A stretch of 64,000 nucleotides of DNA from Lysobacter capsici (lineage in GTDB: Bacteria > Pseudomonadota > Gammaproteobacteria > Xanthomonadales > Xanthomonadaceae), in contig NZ_CP094357.1 of assembly GCF_014779555.2 (NCBI RefSeq), forward strand, positions 3,348,001 through 3,412,000, given 5' to 3'. Position numbers and translations under genes: made by a program. Under the pieces are notes generated by a model that searched no databases, was not told the DNA's origin, and saw only the letters and a program-made list of their open reading frames with translations. This document shows, one piece after another, positions 34,088 to 42,106 of the stretch; the first letter of the stretch is position 1, and each line of letters starts with the position of its first letter.

Positions 34088-34837
34088 TTATGACTCCTTG
34101 CACCGCATCGAGGCGATCTTCTGCGTCGGGCGACTGGTGGTGAATTCGAAGGTCGTGGTGCCGGGGCCTTGATTGCCGCCGTCGTCCACATAGCCTTCAG
34201 CATACACGATTTTTGTGTTTGTCAAACTCAGCTTGAAGAACTGGTTGGCCTGGGTGTTTTCGGCCGTGGTGCCGTAATCGAGCTCGCATTGGCCCGCGAT
34301 CGGCTCGACCGTGGCGCCCGGCCCGAACTGGCGCTGCAGCACCTGCTGGTAGTCCTCGTTGGCGTAGAACTTGACCAAGGTCACGGAACGGACCTGGTCG
34401 GCGCTGCCGTTCAAGGTCACCCCGACCTCGCCTTCGTTGGCCTGCTTGGTGCCGGCCTCGGCGCCGACCTTTCCGTCGGGCACCTCGACCACGCCGAAGC
34501 CCGCGAGCAGCAGATTGCCGCTGCGGTAGCGCGCGTTGTCGGGCGAATTGGAATCGGGATTGTCCTGCGGCGCGGGATCGCGCCACTGCACGCCGGCGGC
34601 GTGATCGAACGTCGACCAGGCCGCACCGTCTTTCGCGAGAAGTAGATCCAGTACACCTTCCAGCGGACTCATCTGCTGCTTTCCTTGCTGATCTGCGGCT
34701 GCCGGAGCGGCGGGAGACGGGGCCGTAGCGGCCGAAGAAGGCGCCGCGGCCGCGTCCGGTGCCTTATCCGGAGCTCGGCTACAGCCTACCACCAGCGACG
34801 TGGCGAGCATCAAGGCGAAATGCGCTGAGTACTTCAT
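34088..34837 (-). CDS. Candidate immunity lipoprotein for the lysozyme-like effector
   Basis: A 249-aa lipoprotein: MKYSAHFALMLATSLVVGC with Cys19 and Ser at +2 (outer-membrane type by the enterobacterial rule). An Ala/Pro/Ser linker (25-52) precedes a domain of about 190 residues with two Cys (IAGQCELDYGTTAENTQANQFFKLSLTNTKIVYAEGYVDDGG... IASMRCKES). First gene of the effector island; the promoter must lie in 34838-34950. Located 77 bases before the effector. Resembles the other lipoproteins only in design. Confidence 0.75.
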   Translation of the reverse strand: MKYSAHFALMLATSLVVGCSRAPDKAPDAAAAPSSAATAPSPAAPAAADQQGKQQMSPLEGVLDLLLAKDGAAWSTFDHAAGVQWRDPAPQDNPDSNSPDNARYRSGNLLLAGFGVVEVPDGKVGAEAGTKQANEGEVGVTLNGSADQVRSVTLVKFYANEDYQQVLQRQFGPGATVEPIAGQCELDYGTTAENTQANQFFKLSLTNTKIVYAEGYVDDGGNQGPGTTTFEFTTSRPTQKIASMRCKES

Positions 34838-35548
34838 GGGGTCCTCGTGTGCGGAGCTGACTGCGTTGCTCGTACCTCAATAGCATAGACGCACGCGGTA
34901 GCGCTGGGTGAGACCGAAGGGCTTGGGTGGCATGCACGAGGCGTGAAGACGAAGCGTCGTTCGCAGCGCGCCTCGTCGGGCCGGTTGTCGTGGCCAACGG
35001 GCAGATCTGGCAAGACCGCGTTGTACTCATGAGCGCGGTATGTCGCATAGCTCCAGGCTGACATCGTGACTGCGGTAGCGCGGTCGCGGCTCGCGCCGCT
35101 CCTACAAGAATCACCCACCGCCACGTTACTGCAACGCAGCGACTGTAGGAGCGGCGCAAGCCGCGACCGCGCCACTACGCCGACGTCGCCAATCCGATGA
35201 TCCCGGCGCAACCAGCATCACTACGATGCGATGTTCCGCGCGACGAGTTGAAGCGGCATCGACCTTGGTTTTTCGCACTGGGCACGCAAAAAAACGGCGA
35301 GCAAGGCTGTTCGTCGTCTATTTTTACTTCCTGATGCAGTGCTCTCAGTTCGTCATTCCCGCGAACGCGGGCTCCGCGTTACTTCGGCGGAGCCGAATAT
35401 CCAGTGCCTTTGACGCCCTCGCACGAAAGTCGCTGGATTCCCGCGTTCGCGGGAATGACGGGCCTGGGAGGCATCACGCGAACTTGAAACATCCAGCAGT
35501 CAGACCGACCATCGCTCCCTACCCCAACCGCCCACTACCGGCCGTCTC
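34838..35548. repeat. 711-base repeat-rich intergenic region
   Basis: It contains an inverted pair of the 'tgtaggagcggcgc' element (35078-35106 and 35143-35173) and a separate perfect 21-base inverted repeat (35351-35371 and 35440-35460, starting cgtcattcccgcgaacgcg) flanking 68 bases. No gene is supported. The left end must hold the promoter of the effector island. Confidence 0.7.
35351..35460. repeat. Perfect 21-base terminal inverted repeat, 110-base element
   Basis: The arms at 35351-35371 and 35440-35460 are exact inverted copies containing the palindrome cccgcgaacgcggg-like core. The size and ends fit a miniature palindromic element of the 'attcccgcg' class found in several proteobacteria. 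Confidence 0.75.
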
Positions 35549-36094
35549 CTACCCCGGCCGCTCCCGCACCGGCCGCTTAGCCAACCGCCGCTGCAAGGTC
35601 CGCCGATCCACACCGAGCACCCGCGCCGCAGCCGAAACGTTGCCTCCGCATTCGGCCAGCACCCGCTGCATGTGCTCCCAGCCTTGGCGACGCAGCGAGG
35701 GCGGATCGCTCGGCGGCTCCGGCGGCGGCGTTTCCGGCGCCGATTCGAAGGCTTGGGTGAGCGCGTCGATGTCGAACGGCTTGGGCAGATAATTCCAGGC
35801 GCCGCGACGCATCGCATCGACCGCGGTGGCGATGCTCGCGTAACCGGTCGCGAGCACGATCCGCGCCTGCGGACGGCGCGCGAGCAGATCCCGGATCAGC
35901 AGCAGTCCATTATCGGCGCCGAGCTTGAGGTCCAGCACGATGCCCTCGGCGGCGAAATCCTCCAGCGCCGCCAGGGCGCTGGCCGCGTCGTGGCGCGCCT
36001 GCACGCTGATGCCGCGCCGCTGCAACAAACGCGCCAGCACCTGGCAGAACGCCAGATCGTCGTCGATCAGCAGCATCTTGCCGGGCAGGCTCAT
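35549..36094 (-). CDS. regA: Response regulator, RegA/PrrA/ActR type
   Basis: A 181-aa response regulator. Receiver domain 1-120 with acidic pocket D11-D13, phosphoacceptor D55 (GIVLDLKLG), T83 and K105 (YLPKPFD). A Pro-rich hinge (about 117-130) leads to a Fis-type DNA-binding helix-turn-helix (HMQRVLAECGGNVSAAARVLGVDRRTLQRRLAKRP). The architecture and hinge prolines match the RegA/PrrA/ActR family of redox global regulators. Its ATG overlaps the stop of the sensor gene by 4 bp. Function as redox control of respiration is from the family. Confidence 0.92.
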   Translation of the reverse strand: MSLPGKMLLIDDDLAFCQVLARLLQRRGISVQARHDAASALAALEDFAAEGIVLDLKLGADNGLLLIRDLLARRPQARIVLATGYASIATAVDAMRRGAWNYLPKPFDIDALTQAFESAPETPPPEPPSDPPSLRRQGWEHMQRVLAECGGNVSAAARVLGVDRRTLQRRLAKRPVRERPG

Positions 36095-37326
36095 GCCGGC
36101 AGTTCCACCAGCGGCAGATCGACCTCGGTCACGCAGCCGCCGCCTTCGCGTTCGACCTGGCGCATCCGGCCGCGGTTGCGTTCGATGCTGGCCTTGGAAA
36201 TCATCAGGCCGATACCGAGCCCGGGGCCCTCACGCTCGCGCCGCGGCAACGCGGTGATGCGCGCCGGGCCCGCGCCGCGGTCGAGAATCGACACGATCAG
36301 CCAACCGTCGCGGACTTCAGTCGCGACTTCGACCGGTCCGTCGTGGCCGCGCCCGGCATTGGCGTCGGCGGCGTTGTTGATCAGATTGATCAGCGCCTGC
36401 GGCAAAGCGGCATCGACGCGGACCGCGCGATCGGCCGCGGCCGGCGTGAAGATCGCGCTGGCATTGGGCCGCAGCAGACGCCAGCGATCCACGCAGGCAT
36501 GCACGAAGTCGTCGGCGGCTTCCACCGTGGCTTCGCCGGCCGCGCCGCGTCGCGCCATGTCGGCCAGGGCGCGCACGTGATCGCGGCAATGGGTCAGTTG
36601 CGAACGCAGCAGTTCGATGTCCTCGCGAGAGGGCGTCTGTTCGCTGCCGATCCAGTCGTCGACCAGCAGGCTCATCGTCGCCAGCGGCGTATTGAGTTCA
36701 TGCGCGGTGCCGGCCGCGAGCGAGCCCAGCGCCGACAGCGATTCGTCGCGGATCGCGCGTTCGCGCGCTTCCGACAAGCGCCTGCGCTGATCGCGCACGA
36801 TGGTCATGAACCGGCTCAGCACCACCACCATGATCCCGGCCGAAAGCAGGAAATTGACCCACATCCCGGTCACGTGCAGTTGGAAATCGCTGCCGTGCAC
36901 ATGCGGCAACGCGATGTGATGCCGCAGCAGCCAGGTGTACAAGGCCGCGGTCAGCACGGTCAGGCCGAGCATCGGCGCGATCTCCAGGCCGATCGCCGCG
37001 ACCGCCACCGGCAGCAGGTACAGCGAGACGAACGGATTGGCCGGTCCGCCGGAGTAATACAGCAACGCCGTCAGCGCGAGCAGATCGACCAGCAACTGCA
37101 GGACCAGGGTGCGGGTGCCGGAGTCGCGATGACGCAGCCACCACAGATGGCTGACGAGGTTGAACGCCAGCAGCGCGCCGGAGATCGCCAGCAACGGACG
37201 CACCGGCACCGGCAGGTTCAAGCGCTCCACGACGAACACGACCGTGAGCATCTGCCCGGCCACCAACAGGTATCGCAGGTAGATCAGCAATTGCAGCACG
37301 GGGCCGTCCGTCAGGCGTGAGGGCAC
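36091..37326 (-). CDS. regB: Redox sensor histidine kinase, RegB/PrrB/ActS type
   Basis: A 411-aa kinase with six hydrophobic segments in residues 1-170. The ubiquinone-binding GGPANPF heptad is at 93-99, and the H-box is GTAHELNTPLATM with His209. Cys247 in QLTHCRDHVRAL corresponds by position to the redox-active Cys of RegB (inferred by eye). A HATPase domain follows (NLINNAADANAG, DRGAGP, GLGIGLMISKASIERN). Partner of the response regulator, translationally coupled. The start at 37326 gives the expected membrane topology. Confidence 0.92.
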   Translation of the reverse strand: MPSRLTDGPVLQLLIYLRYLLVAGQMLTVVFVVERLNLPVPVRPLLAISGALLAFNLVSHLWWLRHRDSGTRTLVLQLLVDLLALTALLYYSGGPANPFVSLYLLPVAVAAIGLEIAPMLGLTVLTAALYTWLLRHHIALPHVHGSDFQLHVTGMWVNFLLSAGIMVVVLSRFMTIVRDQRRRLSEARERAIRDESLSALGSLAAGTAHELNTPLATMSLLVDDWIGSEQTPSREDIELLRSQLTHCRDHVRALADMARRGAAGEATVEAADDFVHACVDRWRLLRPNASAIFTPAAADRAVRVDAALPQALINLINNAADANAGRGHDGPVEVATEVRDGWLIVSILDRGAGPARITALPRREREGPGLGIGLMISKASIERNRGRMRQVEREGGGCVTEVDLPLVELPA

Positions 37327-37468
37327 GATTATCGCACCCGCGCCGGGTCCGGCCCGCCGGTGTTGCGATGGCGGTCACGCCGGCCTGCGACATTCGGACG
37401 CAGCCGCGGTTTTCGCGGCGGTATTCTCGTTGCGCCAGGGTCGTCTGGCGATCACAGGAATGGATCTC

Positions 37469-37906
37469 ATGGAATCGAAGATCATGCAAACAACACGATG
37501 GACTGTCATGAATGCCCTGCTGTGCGGCGCGCTGGGCCTCACCGCGCTCGGCACCAGCGCACCCGCGTCGGCGCAGCCGAATCCCACCGGCACGGTGCTG
37601 CACTGCTACGTCAGTCCGAACGATCAACCCATGCCGCCGGGCAATCTCGGCCGCTGCACCTCCTTCTATCCGAGCCCGCAGGGCTATGTGGCCGAGTTCG
37701 AAATCCGCAATCTGCCGGCCGGCAGCTACAGCTTCGTCTGGACCTCCGACCTGGGCGTGGTGCTGCCCTGCTCCACCGCGTATTGCAGTCAGCGCTATCG
37801 CGGCGACATGGCGGTGTTCGACTTCGTCACCGTGACGTATACCAACCTGGTTACCGGTGAGGTCAAGAGTCTCAGTCGCGGGGTCAGGATTGGTGGGCCG
37901 TTGTGA
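37469..37906 (+). CDS. Small secreted protein, paralogue 1
   Basis: A 145-aa secreted protein: signal peptide to about residue 35 (NALLCGALGLTALGTSAPASAQ). The mature domain is beta-rich with four Cys (LHCYVSPNDQPMPPGNLGRCTSFYP, LPCSTAYCSQRYRG) and GY-VAEFEIRNLPAGSYSFVW. Start at the ATG at 37469: the paralogue at 38249 starts at the matching ATG, while the ATG 9 bases earlier here is not conserved there. AGGA lies 9 bases upstream. Family not recognised. Confidence 0.75.
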   Translation: MESKIMQTTRWTVMNALLCGALGLTALGTSAPASAQPNPTGTVLHCYVSPNDQPMPPGNLGRCTSFYPSPQGYVAEFEIRNLPAGSYSFVWTSDLGVVLPCSTAYCSQRYRGDMAVFDFVTVTYTNLVTGEVKSLSRGVRIGGPL

Positions 37907-37995
37907 GGTTTGGGAATCGGTAATTGGTCAATGCGTGACATTGCCGCCTCGATGCCGCGCCAGGCATCCATGGTTTCAACTGTCTTCTTGTATCT

Positions 37996-38024
37996 AAAAA
38001 GCGGGCTCAGGCCCGCTTTTTTTG
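37996..38024 (+). terminator. Intrinsic terminator after paralogue 1
   Basis: Perfect 11-bp arms 37996-38006 and 38011-38021 (aaaaagcgggc / gcccgcttttt) with a tcag loop and a T-run. Confidence 0.88.
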
Positions 38025-38248
38025 ATGGCACGAATCACGCACGGCTTGCCACATCGGCATCGATCGAAACGCCAGGATCGGCTATTCATGCGCCTATCTT
38101 CGCGGCCGGACCTCGTAAGGCGCGGCCCATGCCACTGCGTTCCACGCGATCGCGACGCCTGTCAATTCCAACAGTTCGCGTGCCGCGCGACAGCCCGACG
38201 TTATCCTCGTCCGGCCAGATTCTTCTGGCGATCACAGGATCGGATCTC

Positions 38249-38692
38249 ATGAAATCGAAGGTCATGAAAACAAACGGATGGACTCTCATGAACACCGCGC
38301 TGTGCGGCGCGCTCGCCCTTGCCGCGATCGGCTCCAGCGCAATCGCTCCCGCGGCCGCGCAATCGTTCCCGAGCGGGCCGGTATTGCACTGCTACATCAG
38401 TCCGAACGATCAACCGATGCCGCCGGGCAACTTCGGCCGCTGCGCGTCGTTCTCCCCGGGCCACAGCAGTTACCGCGCCGACTTCGAAATCCGCAATCTT
38501 CCGGCCGGCAGCTACACCTATGCGTGGACCACCGAGATGGGCCTGGTGCTGCCATGCAACACCTCGCGTTGCAGCGTGACCTACCGCGGCAACGCGCCGG
38601 TCTCCGACATCGTCAACGTGACCTACACCAACCAGGCCACCGGCGCGGCCAACACGCTCAGCCGCAGCGTGCAGATCAACGGGCCGCTGTAA
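38249..38692 (+). CDS. Small secreted protein, paralogue 2
   Basis: A 147-aa protein homologous to the previous gene: same signal peptide design (NTALCGALALAAIGSSAIAPAAAQ), LHCYISPNDQPMPPGNFGRCASFSPG, DFEIRNLPAGSYTYAWTTEMGLVLPCNTSRCS, and the four Cys conserved. A leader of about 28 bases (ctggcgatcacagga... to the ATG) is also conserved between the two genes, pointing to a duplication that included the ribosome site. The start is set by the comparison. Function unknown; periplasmic or secreted. Confidence 0.75.
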   Translation: MKSKVMKTNGWTLMNTALCGALALAAIGSSAIAPAAAQSFPSGPVLHCYISPNDQPMPPGNFGRCASFSPGHSSYRADFEIRNLPAGSYTYAWTTEMGLVLPCNTSRCSVTYRGNAPVSDIVNVTYTNQATGAANTLSRSVQINGPL

Positions 38693-38710
38693 CCCGTCGC
38701 GGCGCCTTGC

Positions 38711-38744
38711 AAAGAAAAAGCGGGCATGCGCCCGCTTTTTCTTT
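38711..38744. terminator. Bidirectional terminator between paralogue 2 and the TonB receptor gene
   Basis: Perfect 15-bp arms 38711-38725 and 38730-38744 (aaagaaaaagcgggc and complement) with an atgc loop, giving T-runs on both strands; it serves the convergent genes. Confidence 0.88.
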
Positions 38745-38764
38745 GTATCTAACAACGTCAGGCT

Positions 38765-38800
38765 CCCTCTCCCGCTTGCGGGAGAGGGCTGGGGTGAGGG
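38765..38800. repeat. Dispersed 'ccctctcccgc' hairpin repeat
   Basis: Arms ccctctcccgc (38765-38775) and gcgggagaggg (38778-38788), followed by ctggggtgaggg. A known repeat motif in Xanthomonadaceae intergenic regions. Confidence 0.65.
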
Positions 38801-38853
38801 TCGGCGAGCGCGGTAAAACTGCCGAGCGCCACCCTCGCCGCTCCACCCATTCG

Positions 38854-41628
38854 TCAATTGAACTTGTAATTCGCCTCCAGCCAGAACTGGCGGCCGTACG
38901 GATCGTAGTTGCCGACCGGATAGAACGGCCAGCCGCCGCCGCTGCGATCGGCCGGCGGCCGCGAGTCGCGCAGGTTGTTGACGATCAGCGACACGCTGGC
39001 CTGATCGCTCAGGCGATACGACACGCTGCCGTTGTAGCGGGTGTACGGCGCGATGCGGCCGCTGCCGTCGCCGTTGGGCAAGCTGCCGTAACGCAGCGCG
39101 GTCAGGTTGCTGTTCCAGCGGCCGATGTTCCAGCCCAGGCTCGCGTTGACCTTGCTGCGCCAGTCGGTGTAGTCGAGCGAATTGCGCACGTCGATCTTGG
39201 GATCGTCGGAGAATTGCTGATAGTCGTGCTTGAGCACCAGGGTATAGCCCACACGCGTGTTGAAGTCGCCGAAACGGCCGGCGCTCCAGCGGAAATTGCT
39301 CTTCAGGTCGATGCCGTCGGTGCGTTCGGAGGCGGCGTTGATCGCGTTGATCAGCACGCGTCGCACCTGGTCGGGCTGCACCGGCGCATCGGAAGGATTG
39401 CGGATCACCCGGCTCAGCACATCCTGGCAGTTCGGCGAATTGATATCGCGCGGCTCGCCGCCGATGGTCTGGCCCAGGCGGCAATCGGCTTCCTCGCGCA
39501 GGATGCGGCTGCTGCTGAGGTTGGTGACCTGATCGTCGAGGCGGATGCTGTAGTAATCCACGGATACATCGAAATGATCCGACGGCGACCAGACGATGCC
39601 GAAGCCGTAGGACTTGCCGTTTTCCGGCTTCAGATTGGGGTTGCCGGCGCTGGTGTAATCGATCGACAGGCCCGAGTAATCGCAATCGTCGAAGTCCTGG
39701 CCGGCGGTGCGGCAGCGCCAGTAGTCGGTCATGCCCGGGTTATAGCCGCGGGTTTGCGCGGCGAAGATATAGTTCATGTCCGGCGCGCGGAAACTGGTCG
39801 CGGTGGTCGCGCGCAGCAGCAGGCTTTCGATCGGGCGGAATTCCAGGCCGACGTTCCAGGTCGCCTTGCCCGACTTGCGTCCGGCGAAACGGAAATCGTC
39901 GTAGCGCGCGGCGGCCGAAGCGGTCAATGTGCTGAAGATCGGCACGCTGATTTCGGCGCCGATCGCGTAACGGTCGCGTTCGCCCGAAGCGCTCACGCCC
40001 GCGGTGGTGTTCCAGAACGTGCCGTCGCCCAGACGCGGATCGGGCAGATTGCGATAGCCCTGGTTGCCCGCCTCGATCACGCCGGCGAAACCGACCGGAC
40101 CGGCCGGCAGGTCGAACAACTCGCCGTTGACGGTGAAGCTCAGGTTCTGGATCCAGGCGGCGTTGTCGCTTTCGTAGAAGCCGGTCAGGCGCTGGTAATC
40201 GGCCGGGGTCAGCGGCGTGTACAGACGCGCCGGATCGGGGTTGTAGATGCCGATGCCGGACGCGGTCGTGCCCAGGCGCGGGCCGAGGTAGAACTCGTTG
40301 ATGCCCGACAGGAACTGGCGACGCTTGGTCAGGTTCTGATAACGGCCGCGGTTGTAGGCCAGTTCGTAATCCCAGTCGGACTCGCCGAAACTGCCGCGCA
40401 CGCCGGCGCTGAACGACCACGAGCGCTCGAGGAAGCGGTTGTTGTTGGCGTGCGCCGAACCGATTTCCTCCGGCGCGATGCGGCGGTACCAGATCTCGTT
40501 GAGGCCAGTGGCCTGGTTGAGGAAGTAGTTGTTGTCCGACGTCCAGCTCGGCGCGCGGGTATTGTTCTCGATGCTGGAAATGCCCAGTTGCAGATCGGCG
40601 AACACGTCGGTGCGATCGGACACATGCCAGGTCAGCGAGCCGTAGGCGTCGGCGTTCTTCTTCTGCGTCTGCACGGTCCAGAACGCCGGCGAGGCTTCGT
40701 TGCTGCCGCAGTACCAGCCCTGACGCGGGTTGTTGGCGCGGAAAGTGGAGCCGTGATACAGGCCGCCGAGATTGTCGCAGTTCGCACCCGGATCGATGTA
40801 ACCGTTGGTGCGCGCGTTGCGGCGGAAACCGACCTGGGTCGGCGGCAGCGGATCGCCGGCCGGCTTGTCGAGCAGCGAATCCATGAAGTCGCGCTGATCG
40901 CCCCAGATCGCTTCGCGATGCGACAGCTCCAGGCCGTAGACCGCATCGATGCGGTCGTTGGAATAACCGCTGACCACTTGCAGGCGCTGGTTCTGGCCGC
41001 CGCCGGCCTCGGTGCCGCCGACGCGCAGATTGATGTCTGTGCCGTCGAACTTGTCCTGCAGGATGATGTTGACCACGCCGGCCACCGCATCGGAGCCGTA
41101 CACCGCCGAGGCGCCGCCGGCCAACACTTCGATGCGCTTGATCAAGGCGCTGGGAATATTCGCCAGATTGACCACGTTGACCGAGCCTTCGTAGGCCAGC
41201 GGGTAATCGGCCAGGCGCCGGCCGTTGACCAGCACGAGGGTGTGATTGGGGCCGAATCCGCGCAGATTGATGGTATTGGCCGCGGGCGTGAAGGTGTTGC
41301 CGTAGTCCTCGCCCTGCACCGAGCCGGTGTTCTGGGTCAGCGCGCTGATCGCGTCGAACGCGCTGCGATAACCCTGCGCATCGATGTCCTGCTTGGTGAT
41401 CACGGTGACCGGCGACGGCCCTTCCAAGGTCGCGCGCGGAATGCGCGAACCGGTCACCACGACCTGATCGAGCAAGGTCGCCGGCTGACCGTTGTCCGAA
41501 GCGGCCTGGGTCGGCGTGCGCTCCTTGGCGGTCTGCGCCTGAGCGACGGCGGAAGCGAGAAAGGCCGGCAGGGCCAGGGCGACGAAGACGGTCAACGGGC
41601 GGCGTCGCAGCCGTGGAGTGGCATGCAT
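38854..41628 (-). CDS. TonB-dependent receptor
   Basis: A 924-aa outer-membrane receptor. Signal peptide (MHATPRLRRRPLTVFVALALPAFLASAVAQAQ), TonB-box region and plug (LLDQVVVTGSRIPRATLEGPSPVTVITKQDIDAQGYRSAFDAI, NLRGFGPNHTLVLVNGRRLADYP, GGASAVYGSDAVAGVVNIIL), then a 22-strand-like barrel with SYGFGIVW and a final YKFN. The start at 41628 has AAGGA 8 bases upstream and gives a standard signal peptide; a longer frame up to 42120 lacks one. Substrate unknown. Divergent from the DUF1800/DUF1501 pair. Confidence 0.93.
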   Translation of the reverse strand: MHATPRLRRRPLTVFVALALPAFLASAVAQAQTAKERTPTQAASDNGQPATLLDQVVVTGSRIPRATLEGPSPVTVITKQDIDAQGYRSAFDAISALTQNTGSVQGEDYGNTFTPAANTINLRGFGPNHTLVLVNGRRLADYPLAYEGSVNVVNLANIPSALIKRIEVLAGGASAVYGSDAVAGVVNIILQDKFDGTDINLRVGGTEAGGGQNQRLQVVSGYSNDRIDAVYGLELSHREAIWGDQRDFMDSLLDKPAGDPLPPTQVGFRRNARTNGYIDPGANCDNLGGLYHGSTFRANNPRQGWYCGSNEASPAFWTVQTQKKNADAYGSLTWHVSDRTDVFADLQLGISSIENNTRAPSWTSDNNYFLNQATGLNEIWYRRIAPEEIGSAHANNNRFLERSWSFSAGVRGSFGESDWDYELAYNRGRYQNLTKRRQFLSGINEFYLGPRLGTTASGIGIYNPDPARLYTPLTPADYQRLTGFYESDNAAWIQNLSFTVNGELFDLPAGPVGFAGVIEAGNQGYRNLPDPRLGDGTFWNTTAGVSASGERDRYAIGAEISVPIFSTLTASAAARYDDFRFAGRKSGKATWNVGLEFRPIESLLLRATTATSFRAPDMNYIFAAQTRGYNPGMTDYWRCRTAGQDFDDCDYSGLSIDYTSAGNPNLKPENGKSYGFGIVWSPSDHFDVSVDYYSIRLDDQVTNLSSSRILREEADCRLGQTIGGEPRDINSPNCQDVLSRVIRNPSDAPVQPDQVRRVLINAINAASERTDGIDLKSNFRWSAGRFGDFNTRVGYTLVLKHDYQQFSDDPKIDVRNSLDYTDWRSKVNASLGWNIGRWNSNLTALRYGSLPNGDGSGRIAPYTRYNGSVSYRLSDQASVSLIVNNLRDSRPPADRSGGGWPFYPVGNYDPYGRQFWLEANYKFN

Positions 41629-42106
41629 GAATATTCCTTCGAAAGGGGGAATTCGCGCCGGCGGGTTGTGATCCCCACGTCCGCCGTCGCGAGGTTGCAC
41701 GCATCTTTGTTGCCCCGCAGCAAACGCAGAAATGAAGGCGCGGCATCTGCATATGGCGACGGGGCATTTGCGCTGCGCATGGCAGTCTGCCGAACACGCC
41801 GCAGCGGGCCTGTGCGCGCGGACACGAATCGCGGCGCGGGCGTGGACGCGACGCGCGCGCTCAAGCCGACACAATCGGCAAACCGACACAGTGCCTCGCT
41901 CGACTCGCGCGCACTGCCGGCGTGATCGCGCGCACGCACGACCCGGTATGCGCGGCCGCGAACGTGTCGCAGATGTAAACACCGCGTTGAGAACAGTGAC
42001 GCAGCGCATGCCGATGCGCGGCGATCTGTGACGCAGCCGGGGCTTTGCCGCTTGCCGGCCGACATAAGCTCGCGCTCCCCGAGCCACCACAACAAAGGAG
42101 TGCGCC
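41629..42106. other. 478-base intergenic region between divergent genes
   Basis: It holds both promoters. I identified no conserved gene, no strong inverted repeat and no RNA element; there is some Arg-rich reading frame without family features. Confidence 0.4.

Noticed and set aside
38278-41925. A 1215-residue plus-strand open frame opposite the second TonB-dependent receptor
   Set aside because: Antisense shadow; begins within the small secreted paralogue in another frame and has no family features.
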